From assembly GCF_009498275.1 (NCBI RefSeq), contig NZ_CP045643.1, positions 6,696,001 through 6,760,000 on the forward strand: 64,000 nucleotides of DNA. Reading direction: 5' to 3'. A program made the position numbers and the translations under genes. The notes under the pieces are model-generated. The model made no database searches. It was not told the DNA's origin and worked only from the letters and a program-made list of their open reading frames with translations. The number at the start of each line of letters is the position of its first letter. Position 1 is the stretch's first letter. The DNA is from Streptomyces fagopyri (GTDB taxonomy: Bacteria > Actinomycetota > Actinomycetes > Streptomycetales > Streptomycetaceae). Shown here piece after piece: positions 17,768-27,402 of the stretch.

Positions 17768-18133
17768 GTGACCGAGATTGACGCAAAGATCGATGCTCTC
17801 GTCCCCGCCTGGCTCACCCTCCCCGACATCGCCGAACAGTTCGGCGTCGAGGTGACGCGCGTCCGGCAGCTGGTCAAGGAAGGCCAGCTGATCGCCGTAC
17901 GCCGTGGTGAGAACCGCGCGCTGCACGTCCCCGCCGCTTTCATCGACGAGGACAAGGTCGTCAAGGGCCTCACCGGCACCCTGACGCTCCTGCGGGACGA
18001 CGGCTTCACCGACGAAGAGATGCTCGAGTGGCTCTTCACCCCCGACTCGACCCTGCCCGGCACCCCCGCGCAGGCTCTGAGCGAGAATCGTGGCACGGAG
18101 GTGAAGCGCCGCGCCCAGGCGCTCGCCGTCTGA
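17768..18133 (+). CDS. Rv2175c-family DNA-binding protein
   Basis: A 121-aa protein whose N-terminal half is a winged helix-turn-helix of the MerR/excisionase type: [26 protein letters not shown], then [17 protein letters not shown]. The C-terminal half ([24 protein letters not shown]) is the conserved tail of the actinobacterial Rv2175c family. In M. tuberculosis Rv2175c is a substrate of the kinase PknL and sits next to it; here the PknL-type kinase gene is 6 kb away with thiamine genes and an accessory patch in between. The GTG at 17768 has no Shine-Dalgarno; CAGGCT ends 6 nt before it, so a leaderless mRNA is possible. DNA targets are unknown. Confidence 0.9.
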   Translation: MTEIDAKIDALVPAWLTLPDIAEQFGVEVTRVRQLVKEGQLIAVRRGENRALHVPAAFIDEDKVVKGLTGTLTLLRDDGFTDEEMLEWLFTPDSTLPGTPAQALSENRGTEVKRRAQALAV

Positions 18134-18227
18134 TCCGACGAAACGCCCGGCGTACGGACCACGGCCGGCCCAGGACCACCCGGCCGCCGTGGTCCGTACG
18201 CACCGCCGCACCACGGGGGACACACGC

Positions 18228-18872
18228 ATGCCCGAGAACGCCGCCCGCCTCGCCGACGCCCGCGTCTACCTCTGCACGGACGCGCGGACGCGTCAGGGCG
18301 ACCTCGCCGAGTTCCTGGACGCCGTCCTGGCGAACGGCGTGGACATCGTGCAGCTGCGTGACAAGGGCATGGAGGCGGCCGAGGAGCTGGAGCACCTCCA
18401 GGTCCTCGCGGACGCCTGCGCCCGCCACGGCAAGCTCCTCGCGGTCAACGACCGGGCGGACGTCGCCCACGCGGCCGCCGCGGACGTACTCCATCTGGGC
18501 CAGGGCGACCTCCCGGTCCCCGCGGCCCGCGCCATCCTCGGCGACGAGGTCCTGATCGGCCGGTCCACGCACGCGGCGGAGGAGGCCTCGGCCGCCGCCG
18601 TCCAGGAGGGCGTGGACTACTTCTGCACCGGCCCCTGCTGGCCCACCCCCACCAAGCCCGGCCGCCACGCACCGGGCCTCGACCTGGTCCGCCACACCGC
18701 CGCGCTGCGCACCGCCCGCCCCTGGTTCGCCATCGGCGGCATCGACCTGGGCAACCTGGACGAGGTGCTGGAGGCGGGCGCCCGCCGTGTCGTCGTCGTC
18801 CGCGCGATCACCGAGGCGGACGACCCCGCGTCGGCCGCGGCGGAGTTCGCGAAGCGGCTGCGGCACGCCTGA
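18228..18872 (+). CDS. thiE: Thiamine-phosphate synthase
   Basis: ThiE couples HMP pyrophosphate to the thiazole phosphate to give thiamine phosphate. The TIM-barrel motifs are intact: [55 protein letters not shown] and [10 protein letters not shown]. The ATG at 18228 has GGGGGA upstream; an earlier ATG gives only a non-conserved extension. At 214 aa it has the usual length. It is separated from thiOSG and no TPP riboswitch precedes it, so its regulation differs. Confidence 0.96.
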   Translation: MPENAARLADARVYLCTDARTRQGDLAEFLDAVLANGVDIVQLRDKGMEAAEELEHLQVLADACARHGKLLAVNDRADVAHAAAADVLHLGQGDLPVPAARAILGDEVLIGRSTHAAEEASAAAVQEGVDYFCTGPCWPTPTKPGRHAPGLDLVRHTAALRTARPWFAIGGIDLGNLDEVLEAGARRVVVVRAITEADDPASAAAEFAKRLRHA

Positions 18873-18912
18873 ACCGTCCGGGACCGGTCCGGCCCGCCGC
18901 AAGCGGGGGCAT

Positions 18913-18953
18913 CCCGCCGTCCGGCGGGGCAGTCCCGCCGTCCGTCCGGCGGG
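18913..18953 (+). terminator. Tandem GC hairpins after thiE
   Basis: CCCGCCGTCCGGCGGG (18913-18928) and a second near copy (18934-18953) are adjacent self-complementary elements 40 nt after the thiE stop, with a third degenerate copy beyond. Confidence 0.7.
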
Positions 18954-19019
18954 CGGTCCCGCCGTCTGTCCGAGGGGTGGACAAGAAGCCGACGAATGAG
19001 ACAATTCCCTGCGGTTCGG

Positions 19020-19978
<959 letters not shown>

Positions 19979-20034
19979 ACCGGCCGCACCCGCGTACGAC
20001 ACACTGCGTAGCGGCCACTGGGAGAGGGGCGTAC

Positions 20035-21039
20035 ATGGGCTTGACGGTCCTCTATATCGCTTTCGGCATCGTCGCACTGTGGCTCCTCGGCGAGGTTCTG
20101 CTGCAGTACAAGGCGCGGCTGCGCTACCGGCTGCTCGCCTTCGCCGGCTTCGCCGGAGTGGTCCTCGGTGTGCTGATCCCGTCCGTGATCGTCGTCGGTC
20201 TGGGTGCGGCCGCCTTCGCGGTCGGCCAGACGTACGTCACGCTGTCGTTCCGACGCGGTTTCGCGGCCGGCTGGGCGGTGGGCAACCGTCAGGGAGCCGA
20301 CAAGGCTCCGGAGAAGAGTTCGGGCAGGAGCAAGCGCCGCCGCGGCGAGCCGGACAGCCAGGATCCGGGCCTGGAGGTCTCCGACCTCGAGGCGGAGCAG
20401 GAGCCGGCCGAGGGCGCGCGGTATCCGCAGGGCGACGACGACTACACCCGCGAGGACGACGTCTTCACGCCCGCGCACTCCGACCGGTTCATGCCGGCCG
20501 GCTCCGGTGACCTCACGGCGACCGGGAGCACGGCCGTGTACGAGCCGCAGCCCCTGCCCGACGACACCGGCTCCTACGGCGTCTACAGCGACGCCGCCTA
20601 CGCGGCCGCCGCGGGTCAGTCGGACCAGTCCTACGCCGCCGCCCCCTCCCAGGACCAGCAGGCCTACGCCTACGACGGCTACTCCGGGTACGACCAGCAG
20701 CAGTACGGCTACGACAACGGCCAGCAGCAGCAGTACGCCGCCTACTCCGACCCGTACATCGGCACGCAGACCTACAACGGCGCCGCGTACGACATGACGT
20801 ACGGCGGCGATCAGCAGTACACGCAGCAGCAGGGCTACGGTCAGGACCAGTACGCCACCGGCGGCTACGGCGGCGAGACCCCGGCCGGCGGCGTCTGGGT
20901 CCCGCAGCAGCGCAGCACCGACGGCCAGTACGGCGGCGAACTCCCGCCCGAGCAGCAGTATCCCTACCAGGACAACGGCCAGGGCAACGGGAACGGCCAG
21001 GGCAACGGCGCCGGGTTCGACGAGCAGTACCGGTACTGA
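20035..21039 (+). CDS. Membrane protein with a long Tyr/Gln/Gly-rich low-complexity tail
   Basis: Two hydrophobic segments at the N-terminus (about residues 3-21 and 34-66) anchor the protein. A basic linker (KSSGRSKRRRGEP) and an acidic stretch follow. Then from about residue 165 to the end comes a domain dominated by Tyr, Gln, Gly, Ala and Asp, with runs such as YDQQQYGYDNGQQQQY, QQYTQQQGYGQDQY and a NGQGNGNGQGNG stretch. Such composition is prion-like and usually disordered and prone to self-association. No enzymatic motif is present. The start has GGGAG upstream. The topology puts both ends of the hairpin on one side, probably with the tail in the cytoplasm. Conserved position after metF in Streptomyces is recalled; function unknown. 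Confidence 0.82.
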   Translation: MGLTVLYIAFGIVALWLLGEVLLQYKARLRYRLLAFAGFAGVVLGVLIPSVIVVGLGAAAFAVGQTYVTLSFRRGFAAGWAVGNRQGADKAPEKSSGRSKRRRGEPDSQDPGLEVSDLEAEQEPAEGARYPQGDDDYTREDDVFTPAHSDRFMPAGSGDLTATGSTAVYEPQPLPDDTGSYGVYSDAAYAAAAGQSDQSYAAAPSQDQQAYAYDGYSGYDQQQYGYDNGQQQQYAAYSDPYIGTQTYNGAAYDMTYGGDQQYTQQQGYGQDQYATGGYGGETPAGGVWVPQQRSTDGQYGGELPPEQQYPYQDNGQGNGNGQGNGAGFDEQYRY

Positions 21040-21139
21040 CCGTCCCGAGAGGCGGGAGCGTCTCAGGGGGTCACCGGGCAGGAGGCCCGAAGGGGCCGCC
21101 ACGGGGCGGCCCAAGGACGTGGTCGGGGCGCCCGCGGAC

Positions 21140-22663
21140 TCACTGTGAGCCCCGGAAGTCCGGTCCCTCCACGATCAGCCCGGACACCAGGGCACCCGAC
21201 ATCCCCGCGTGCGGAAGCCCACCGCCGGGATGCGCCCAGCCACCGACCGTGAACAGCCCCGGCACGCGGGTGCGGTTCGACGGATGCAGCAGCCGGCCGG
21301 ACGCCGCCGCGAGGGCCGGTGCGGGCACCGCGCCGCCCTCGGCTCCCGTCGCCTCCGCGATGTCGGCCGGGGTGCGGACCTCGTGCCACAGCAGACGCTC
21401 ACGTAGGTCGGGCACGGCGCGCCGGGCGGCGTCGAGCACCCGCTCCACGTCGTCCTCGGACACCTCGAGGCCCGAGGGCACCGTGACCGTCACGGTGACC
21501 GCCTCGTGCTCCGCGTCGGGCGCGGGACCGGGGTCGTCCGGACGTGAGAGTGTCACCGTGGGAGCGGCGGGGAATCCCGGACGCTCGCCGAAGAGCCGCT
21601 CCAGCTCCTCCTCGCGGTCGGCCGTGTGCACCACCGTCCGGTGCGCCACCCCCGCCGGGCGGCCGCCGCGCAGCGCCAGCAGCACGGTCAGCCTGCTCGG
21701 GGCGCCCCGACGCGGCGCGACCTCGTCGTCGCCGTGCAGGGTCGTCCCGCCGACGAGACGGTCCAGTACCTCGGGCGCGACACCGGCGACCACGAAGTCC
21801 GCGTCCTCGACCGTGGCCGTCGCGGAGCCGTGACCCGCGGAAGGGTCCTCGGCGAGCTCGACGCCCACCGCGCGCCCGTCCTTCTCCACGATCCGTCCGA
21901 CCGGCGTCCCGAAGCGGAACCCGACCCCGCGGGCCAGGCACCGTTCGTACATCGCGCGCGCCAGCTCCCGCATGCCTCCGCGCACGTACCACGTGCCGAA
22001 GGCGTGCTCCATGTACGGGAGCACCGCCGCGCTCGCCGGTGCGGCGCGGGGGTCGAGCCCGTACGCGAGGGCGTGGCTCTCCAGGAGGGCGGCCAGGCGC
22101 GGCTCGCGCAGCTCCCACGAGCCGACCTCGGCGAGGGTGCCGGCCCGGCGGGTGCGCAGCATCCTTCTGTGCGGCACCGCGGGGTAGGGCTCCTGGTCGG
22201 CGAGCACCTGCCAGTTCGGCCAGAGCGGCTCCTCCAGGAGGGGCCGCCGCGTCCGGTCCCAGGCCTCGCGGGCCCGCACCAGGAAGTCGCCCCACCGCTC
22301 GCCGGCGCCCGCTCCGAGCGCCTGGTCGAGGGCGGTGACGACACCCGCTCGGGAGGCGTTCGGCAGCGCGACCTCCGTGCCGTCGGCGAAGACATGGCGC
22401 GCGGACGGGTCCACCTGGACCAGGTCGACGCACGCCTCCAGCGGCTCCTTGCCCGTCTTGACGAACAGATCGCGCAGGACGGCGGGCACCCGCAGCAGGC
22501 CGGGGCCGGTGTCGAACGTGAAGCCGTCGCGCTCGAAGCGGCCCAGCGCCCCGCCGTACGTCGACGCGCGCTCGTACACCACCACCCGATGGCCCGCGAC
22601 GGCCAGCCGGGCGGCGGCCGCCATCGCGCCCGTCCCGGCGCCGATCACCGCGATCCGTCCCAT
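21140..22663 (-). CDS. CrtI-type FAD-dependent oxidoreductase (phytoene desaturase-like)
   Basis: The N-terminus MGRIAVIGAGTGAMAAAARLA is a dinucleotide-binding fold followed by YERASTYGGALGRFERDGFTFDTGPGLL, the signature region of the carotenoid desaturase/isomerase family. GGMRELARAMYE and the C-terminal GLFTVGGWAHPGGGLPHAGMSGALVSG complete it. 507 aa is typical. No other carotenoid gene is near, so its substrate is unknown; many actinobacteria carry such stand-alone homologues. The ATG at 22663 was chosen over an upstream open frame because it begins exactly at the FAD motif. Confidence 0.9.
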   Translation of the reverse strand: MGRIAVIGAGTGAMAAAARLAVAGHRVVVYERASTYGGALGRFERDGFTFDTGPGLLRVPAVLRDLFVKTGKEPLEACVDLVQVDPSARHVFADGTEVALPNASRAGVVTALDQALGAGAGERWGDFLVRAREAWDRTRRPLLEEPLWPNWQVLADQEPYPAVPHRRMLRTRRAGTLAEVGSWELREPRLAALLESHALAYGLDPRAAPASAAVLPYMEHAFGTWYVRGGMRELARAMYERCLARGVGFRFGTPVGRIVEKDGRAVGVELAEDPSAGHGSATATVEDADFVVAGVAPEVLDRLVGGTTLHGDDEVAPRRGAPSRLTVLLALRGGRPAGVAHRTVVHTADREEELERLFGERPGFPAAPTVTLSRPDDPGPAPDAEHEAVTVTVTVPSGLEVSEDDVERVLDAARRAVPDLRERLLWHEVRTPADIAEATGAEGGAVPAPALAAASGRLLHPSNRTRVPGLFTVGGWAHPGGGLPHAGMSGALVSGLIVEGPDFRGSQ

Positions 22664-22719
22664 GCCCGCGACTTTATCGGCCACCACTGACAGGACGGGC
22701 CAGGGGCCTCTCGCGGGGG

Positions 22720-23334
22720 TCAGCCGGGTGGCGGCCCGACCCGCGCGGCGAGCCGTCTCTCCTCCCGGCGCTGGGCCCTGCGGCGCAGGAACCGCCGGAT
22801 CCGGGAGACCAGGAAGAACAGCGTCAGCAGCCCCGCGAGCAGCAGCACGGCGGCGATCACCGCCGCGGCGACGGGGTGGAACATCGCGAACGTCAGGATG
22901 CCCGCGACCCCGAGGTCCTCGGCGAGGCTCATGCCGACGTTGGTGAACGGCTCGGGCGAGGTGTTGATCGCCATCCGGGTCCCGGCCTTGACCGCGTGGC
23001 TCGCCAGCGCGGTCGAGCCGCCGATCGCACCCGCGGCCAGATCGGGGAGCGAACCGCTGTGGCCGGCGAGCAGCGCACCGACCACGGCCCCCGCCACCGG
23101 CCGGACCACGGTGTGCACCGAGTCCCAGACCGTGTCCACGTACGGGATCTTGTCGGCGACCGCCTCGCACAGGAAGAGGACGCCCGCCGCGATGAGGACG
23201 TCGGGGCGCTGGAGGGACTCGGGGACGTCGTCGCTCAGGCCGGTCGCGCCGAAGACGCCGAGCAGCAGCACCACCGCGTACGCGTTGATGCCGCTGGCCC
23301 AGCCGCTCGTGAAGACCAGGGGGAGTACGGACAC
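22720..23334 (-). CDS. DUF4126 integral membrane protein
   Basis: A 204-aa protein with about five hydrophobic segments. LVFTSGWASGINAYAVVLLLG at the start, LQRPDVLIAAGVLFLCEAVADKIPYVDT in the middle and GGSTALASHAVKAGTRMAINTSPEP are hallmarks of the DUF4126 family, whose glycine/serine-rich repeats recall small-molecule channels. The C-terminus is very basic (RRFLRRRAQRREERRLAARV). The GTG at 23334 lacks an obvious ribosome binding site. Function is unknown. Confidence 0.85.
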   Translation of the reverse strand: MSVLPLVFTSGWASGINAYAVVLLLGVFGATGLSDDVPESLQRPDVLIAAGVLFLCEAVADKIPYVDTVWDSVHTVVRPVAGAVVGALLAGHSGSLPDLAAGAIGGSTALASHAVKAGTRMAINTSPEPFTNVGMSLAEDLGVAGILTFAMFHPVAAAVIAAVLLLAGLLTLFFLVSRIRRFLRRRAQRREERRLAARVGPPPG

Positions 23335-23727
23335 GCCAGCGATCGTAACCAGTTGACGACGGTCCGTCCTGGGCATGAGCGCCCAGGCACGGGTATCCGT
23401 ACCCAGTGACGGAGATGAGTACCCGGACGGATGGGGGCCGGCCCGCGTGCACGGGAAAGTGGAGGCACGGAAGGGGGCGCGGCTCCGGTACCGCCGGCAC
23501 GGGGCGGCGGAACGGTTCTCGCGCCCTTGGCCGCTCCTTCCGCCGGCCCGGTCGGCGGGAGTGAGGCACGGGGGACCCGGGGGACGACCGGACGGGGCCC
23601 GACGGGGAACACGGGGGAGCACGGCGAAGCGCCGGTGCGGAGCGGCTCGCGGGGGACGCGGCCGCCTCGGACCGGCGCTTTCGCCGCGCCCCGGCCACAA
23701 CGGCCCGGGGCGCGGGACGTCCCGGAC
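23335..23727. other. Non-coding gap upstream of the DUF4126 gene
   Basis: No gene is supported on either strand. Near its left end are two small inverted repeats in a row: TGGGC-atgagc-GCCCA (23370-23385) and GGGTA-tccg-TACCC (23391-23404), with a second TACCC at 23420-23424. They may be regulatory sites for the leftward DUF4126 gene. The remainder is GC-rich with no visible structure. Confidence 0.5.
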
Positions 23728-24354
23728 CTAGCGGTTGCCGCTCACCCGTCCCTGGAGCAGCCGTGAGAGCGCCGCGTGGACGTCGTCCAGGGATCGCTCC
23801 GGCTGGAAGGCCTGCCAGTCCAGGGCGGCCACCAGGACCATGCCGACCAGGGCGGCCGCGGTCAGCGGGATGTCGATCTCGTCGCTGAGCTCACCGCCCG
23901 CCACTCCCGCGCGCAGGACGTCCTCGACGACCGCGACGGCCTCCCGCCTGACCACCATGAGCGTGGACTGCCAGGCCCGGTTGGTACGCCACACCTCGGC
24001 CACGTACAGCTGGGTGAAGGCCGGGTAGCGGTCCATGAAGACGAGCCCGGCCAGGATCATCGCGTCCAGGGAGTCGACTCGCGTGCCGCCCTCGCGCTCG
24101 GTCCGTTCCGCGGCTTCGCGCAGGGAGGCGGTGAGCAGTCCCACCCCGTGCCGCAGCAGCTCTTCGAAGAGGACGGCCTTGCTGGCGAAGTTGTAGTAGA
24201 CGGTGCCCTTGGCGACTCCGGCGCGCTCGGCGATCTCGTCCACGGTGGTGGCGGAGAAGCCCTGTTCCGCGATGAGGGTGACGGCCGCTTCGTAGAGCTT
24301 CTGCCGGGTGGCCTCGCGGCGACCGCCGCCTGCCGTGGTGCTGCTGCTTTCCAT
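23728..24354 (-). CDS. TetR-family repressor of the YhgE operon
   Basis: The N-terminal helix-turn-helix is standard (LYEAAVTLIAEQGFSATTVDEIAERAGVAKGTVYYNF, about residues 20-56, shown here in two joined pieces of the same helix set). The C-terminal ligand domain (DSLDAMILAGLVFMDRYPAF, VAALDWQAFQPERS) resembles AcrR-type efflux repressors. It is the last gene of ATPase-YhgE-TetR, 11 nt downstream of the YhgE stop, and a TetR-style palindrome precedes the first gene. Autorepression of the whole operon is the likely circuit. Inducer unknown. Confidence 0.93.
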   Translation of the reverse strand: MESSSTTAGGGRREATRQKLYEAAVTLIAEQGFSATTVDEIAERAGVAKGTVYYNFASKAVLFEELLRHGVGLLTASLREAAERTEREGGTRVDSLDAMILAGLVFMDRYPAFTQLYVAEVWRTNRAWQSTLMVVRREAVAVVEDVLRAGVAGGELSDEIDIPLTAAALVGMVLVAALDWQAFQPERSLDDVHAALSRLLQGRVSGNR

Positions 24355-24365
24355 GGCCCTGATTG

Positions 24366-26450
24366 TCACAGGCTCAGCTCCGGGTGAAGGCGGTCCAGGG
24401 TCCACACCTGTTTGCCGCGTGCCGACAGGGCGGTGAGCGCGAGGGCGCCCGCGGTGAACGCCGTGAGGACGGCGCAGGCCTGCCAGACCGGTCCCAGACC
24501 GCCGCCGGTGATGAGCCGGCGCAGTGCCTCGACGACGTAACTCATCGGCAGGAAGGGGTGGATCGCGTTGAAGAAGCGCGGACTGGTCTGGACGGGGTAC
24601 GTGCCGCCCGCCGACGTCAGCTGGAGCATCAGGAGGGCGAGCACCAGGATCCGGCCGGCCGCTCCGAAGCGCGCGTTCAGCCACTGGACGACGGCCGCGA
24701 AGCACGCCGTCACCAGGAACAGGAAGCCGACCGTCCCGGCCGCACGCGCCATCTCCAGGCCGATCGCCCAGTGCAGCACGGACATCAGGGCCGCCGTCTG
24801 CAGCACCCCGAGGGCGGCCACCGGCAGCCAGCCCGCCAGCGCGATGCGCCAGGCCGGGGCGCCGACCGCGAGTGCGCGCCGGTTGAGGGGCGGGATCAGC
24901 ATGTAGGCGACCATCGCGCCCACCCACAGGGACAGCGGGATGAAGTACGGGGCGAATCCGGTGCCGTAGTTGGGTGCCTTGTGCAGGTCCCTGGAGGCGA
25001 GCTGGACCGGGTCGGCCATGACGTGGGTGCGCCGGTCGCGGTCCTGCCGGTCGTAGTCGGGGATCCGGCCGGCGCCGTCGTGCAGTCCCCCGGCCAGCTT
25101 CCCCGAGCCGCCGACGAGCCGGTGGATGCCTCCGTCGAGGTCGCCCGCGCCCGTCGTCAGCCGGCCGACGCCCGTGTCGAGGTCCGCGGCACCGGTCCTG
25201 GCCGTGCCGAGCCCGGTGTGCAGCTTCTCGGCGCCCGCGGCGACCTTCGCCGCGCCCGCGTCCAGTGCGTTGATCTTGGAGACGGCGTCGTCGAGGTCCT
25301 CGGAGAGGTGCGGCGCGCGGTTCGCGAGCGCACGGGCCTGCTTCTGGAGGGTGCCCAGGTCGCGGTCGAGGGTGTCGAGGTCGCCGCCCTGGTCGGCGAT
25401 GAGTGTGTCGAGGTCGTCGGCGACCGCGGCCACGTCCGCGGCGGCCTGCCTGGCCTTCTTGAGATCGGGGCACGCCGGGTCGGGGACCGGCAGGGACTCG
25501 CAGCGGGCCTTGTAGACGGTGTTCAGCACGGTGGACGCCGTGCGGGCGCCCTTGGCGGCGGCCGGGGCCGCCTCGACCAGGGTGCCGAGGTTGTGACGGA
25601 CCGCCGCGGCGGAGTCGGCGACCAGACGGGCCGTGTCGCCGATGGACTTCTCGTGGGCCCTCAGGAAGGGGCTCACCTTGTCCGCGACGCCGTCGACCCG
25701 GCCGGCGAGCGCCCTGGTGCCGTCCGCGACCTGCCGTGAACCGTCCTCCAGGTCGCCCGCCCCCTTGTCGAGCTTCTTCAGGCCCGTGGAGAGTCTTCCG
25801 CTGCCCTTCCCGGCCTCCTTCAGGCCGTCCGCGAGGTCCTCGGAGCCCTTCTTGGCCTTGCCGATCCCGCCCTTGAGCCGGTCGGCGCCCTTGGCGGCCT
25901 TCTCGGTCTCCCCGTGGATGTCGGAGAACGAGATGAAGATCTTGTCGAGGAACGATCTCGACGCCTTCGTGGAGGCCGCGGTGCGCACCTCGCTGAAGAC
26001 CGTGCGCGAGATCTGCCCGACGATGTAGTTGTTCGCGTCGTTCGTACGTACCTGGAGCGCGCCGGTCTCGGGGGTGTCCCCGGAGCTGGAAGCGATCCTG
26101 CTGCTGAAGTCGGGCGGCATGGTCAGCGACAGGTAGTACGTGCCGTTCTCGACGCCCGCGCGGGCCTCGGCGGCGCTCACCTCGTGCCACTCGAAGGTGT
26201 CGCTGTCGCGCAACCTCTTGGTGATGTCGTCGCCCGCCCTGACCTCGGTACCCCCGGCCTTCGCCCCCCGGTCGTCGTTCACCAGGGCCACCGGGATGCG
26301 GTCCAGGCTGCCGTACGGGTCCCAGAACGACCACAGGTAGAGGGCGCCGTAGAGCAGCGGCAGCAGGAGGAGCGCGGCGAGTGCGGCGCGCGGGAGCCTG
26401 CCCCGGCCGAACCGCCTGAGCTCAAGAGCGGCCAGTTTCGGTGAGCGCAT
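24366..26450 (-). CDS. YhgE/Pip-type ABC-2 membrane protein
   Basis: The 694-aa protein has one N-terminal membrane helix (about 20-42), a very long extracellular region and five or six C-terminal helices. The extracellular part carries heptad-like repeats with GADRLKGGIGKAKKGSEDLADGL, LKKLDKGAGDLEDGS and GAGDLDGGIHRLVGGSGKLAGG, the coiled-coil character of phage-infection-protein (Pip)/YhgE families. The C-terminal ABC-2 domain contains SAGGTYPVQTSPRFFNAIHPFLPMSYVVEALR. The ATG at 26450 has GAAGGAG upstream and lies inside the end of the ATPase gene (29-bp overlap). It is probably an exporter or cell-surface receptor of unknown cargo. Confidence 0.92.
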   Translation of the reverse strand: MRSPKLAALELRRFGRGRLPRAALAALLLLPLLYGALYLWSFWDPYGSLDRIPVALVNDDRGAKAGGTEVRAGDDITKRLRDSDTFEWHEVSAAEARAGVENGTYYLSLTMPPDFSSRIASSSGDTPETGALQVRTNDANNYIVGQISRTVFSEVRTAASTKASRSFLDKIFISFSDIHGETEKAAKGADRLKGGIGKAKKGSEDLADGLKEAGKGSGRLSTGLKKLDKGAGDLEDGSRQVADGTRALAGRVDGVADKVSPFLRAHEKSIGDTARLVADSAAAVRHNLGTLVEAAPAAAKGARTASTVLNTVYKARCESLPVPDPACPDLKKARQAAADVAAVADDLDTLIADQGGDLDTLDRDLGTLQKQARALANRAPHLSEDLDDAVSKINALDAGAAKVAAGAEKLHTGLGTARTGAADLDTGVGRLTTGAGDLDGGIHRLVGGSGKLAGGLHDGAGRIPDYDRQDRDRRTHVMADPVQLASRDLHKAPNYGTGFAPYFIPLSLWVGAMVAYMLIPPLNRRALAVGAPAWRIALAGWLPVAALGVLQTAALMSVLHWAIGLEMARAAGTVGFLFLVTACFAAVVQWLNARFGAAGRILVLALLMLQLTSAGGTYPVQTSPRFFNAIHPFLPMSYVVEALRRLITGGGLGPVWQACAVLTAFTAGALALTALSARGKQVWTLDRLHPELSL

Positions 26451-27237
26451 CGGCCGTCTCCTTCTCGTTCGTCGGGTGGGGGGCGGTGGTCCCGTCGGGG
26501 TCCACGTCCGTTGCGGCGGGCCGGCCGGTCCGGGCGGCCCTGGCGGTGGACATGGACACGGTGACCGCCCCTTCGGGGGCCTCGCCGCACACCGCGACGA
26601 CGGTGGTGCCGGCTGCGGCGACCGCCGCCAACAGGGTCCACACCTCGGTCCGTTCGGTGTCCGAGAGCTTGAGGTCGGTGTCGTCGACGCCGAGCAGCCC
26701 GGGGCGGCCGACGAGGGCCAGCGCGACGGACAGCCGCAGGCTTTCGAGCCGTTCCAGATCACGTACGGCGGTCCGGGACCCCTTGGGCAGGGCTTCCCGG
26801 TCCAGCCCCGCGGCGGTCAGCGCTTCGTCGGTCCGCCGCTTCGTCTCGGCGGCCCGCTCGGCCCTCGGGCGCCACAGGCCCCGCAGCGGCCCCCCGAACC
26901 GCCGCTGCAGCAGGGCCCGTTCGAGCAGGTGCTCCCCGACGGTCAGGGCCGGGTCGAGGTCGGTGACGCCCGGTACGTGGGCCAGCGCGCTCACGCGCCG
27001 GACCGCGCCCATCTGCTTCGGCAGGGCCGATCCGCCCACGACGGCGCTTCCCTCGGTGGGCCGCATACGGCCCGTGAGGGCGAGCAGCAGACACGTCCGC
27101 CCGGATCCGGACGGGCCCTCGACCGCGATCAGTGAGCCGGGCTCCGCGGTCACCCCCACCCCGCGGAACGCCCAGCCGCGGGGTCCCTCGAGTCCGAAGT
27201 CCGTGGCCGTGACACCGAGTCCGTGCGGACCGTCCAC
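26422..27237 (-). CDS. ABC-type ATPase with degenerate signature motifs
   Basis: A Walker A motif is present (IAVEGPSGSGRTCLLLAL, about residues 39-56). The region where LSGGQ is expected reads LERLESLRLSVALALVGRP, and the Walker B equivalent is GLLGVDDTDLKLS with Asp-Asp in place of Asp-Glu. Thus nucleotide binding is likely but hydrolysis may be reduced. The last 30 residues are unstructured. GTG 27237 was chosen because AAGGGATGGGG precedes it. It overlaps the YhgE-type permease gene, so the two probably form one transporter, with the TetR gene third. Confidence 0.85.
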   Translation of the reverse strand: MDGPHGLGVTATDFGLEGPRGWAFRGVGVTAEPGSLIAVEGPSGSGRTCLLLALTGRMRPTEGSAVVGGSALPKQMGAVRRVSALAHVPGVTDLDPALTVGEHLLERALLQRRFGGPLRGLWRPRAERAAETKRRTDEALTAAGLDREALPKGSRTAVRDLERLESLRLSVALALVGRPGLLGVDDTDLKLSDTERTEVWTLLAAVAAAGTTVVAVCGEAPEGAVTVSMSTARAARTGRPAATDVDPDGTTAPHPTNEKETADALTETGRS

Positions 27238-27265
27238 AGCGTCCCCATCCCTTGAGCAATTTTGA

Positions 27266-27279
27266 ACTGACTGGTCAGT
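27266..27279 (-). promoter_or_regulatory. TetR-type operator upstream of the ABC/YhgE/TetR operon
   Basis: ACTGAC-TG-GTCAGT is a perfect 14-bp palindrome 29 nt upstream of the first gene. TGAC-N2-GTCA cores are typical for AcrR-like TetR repressors, and the operon encodes one. Confidence 0.8.
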
Positions 27280-27402
27280 GCAAAAACTAACGCGAACCTT
27301 CGATCGAAGCAAAGCCGCAGGTCAGAACGGATTGTCAGTGGCATACCTCACGATGGGCACATACGGCCACAGTGCCGTCACGCAGACGACAGGAGGTTCG
27401 TC

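Noticed and set aside
21140..23698. One long leftward protein spanning the CrtI-like gene and the DUF4126 gene region
   Set aside because: The FAD motif begins exactly at ATG 22663, and the upstream part is out-of-frame DUF4126 sequence.
23728..26334. TetR fused to a large upstream domain
   Set aside because: The upstream part is antisense-like or out-of-frame reading of the YhgE gene. ATG 24354 gives a normal TetR protein.
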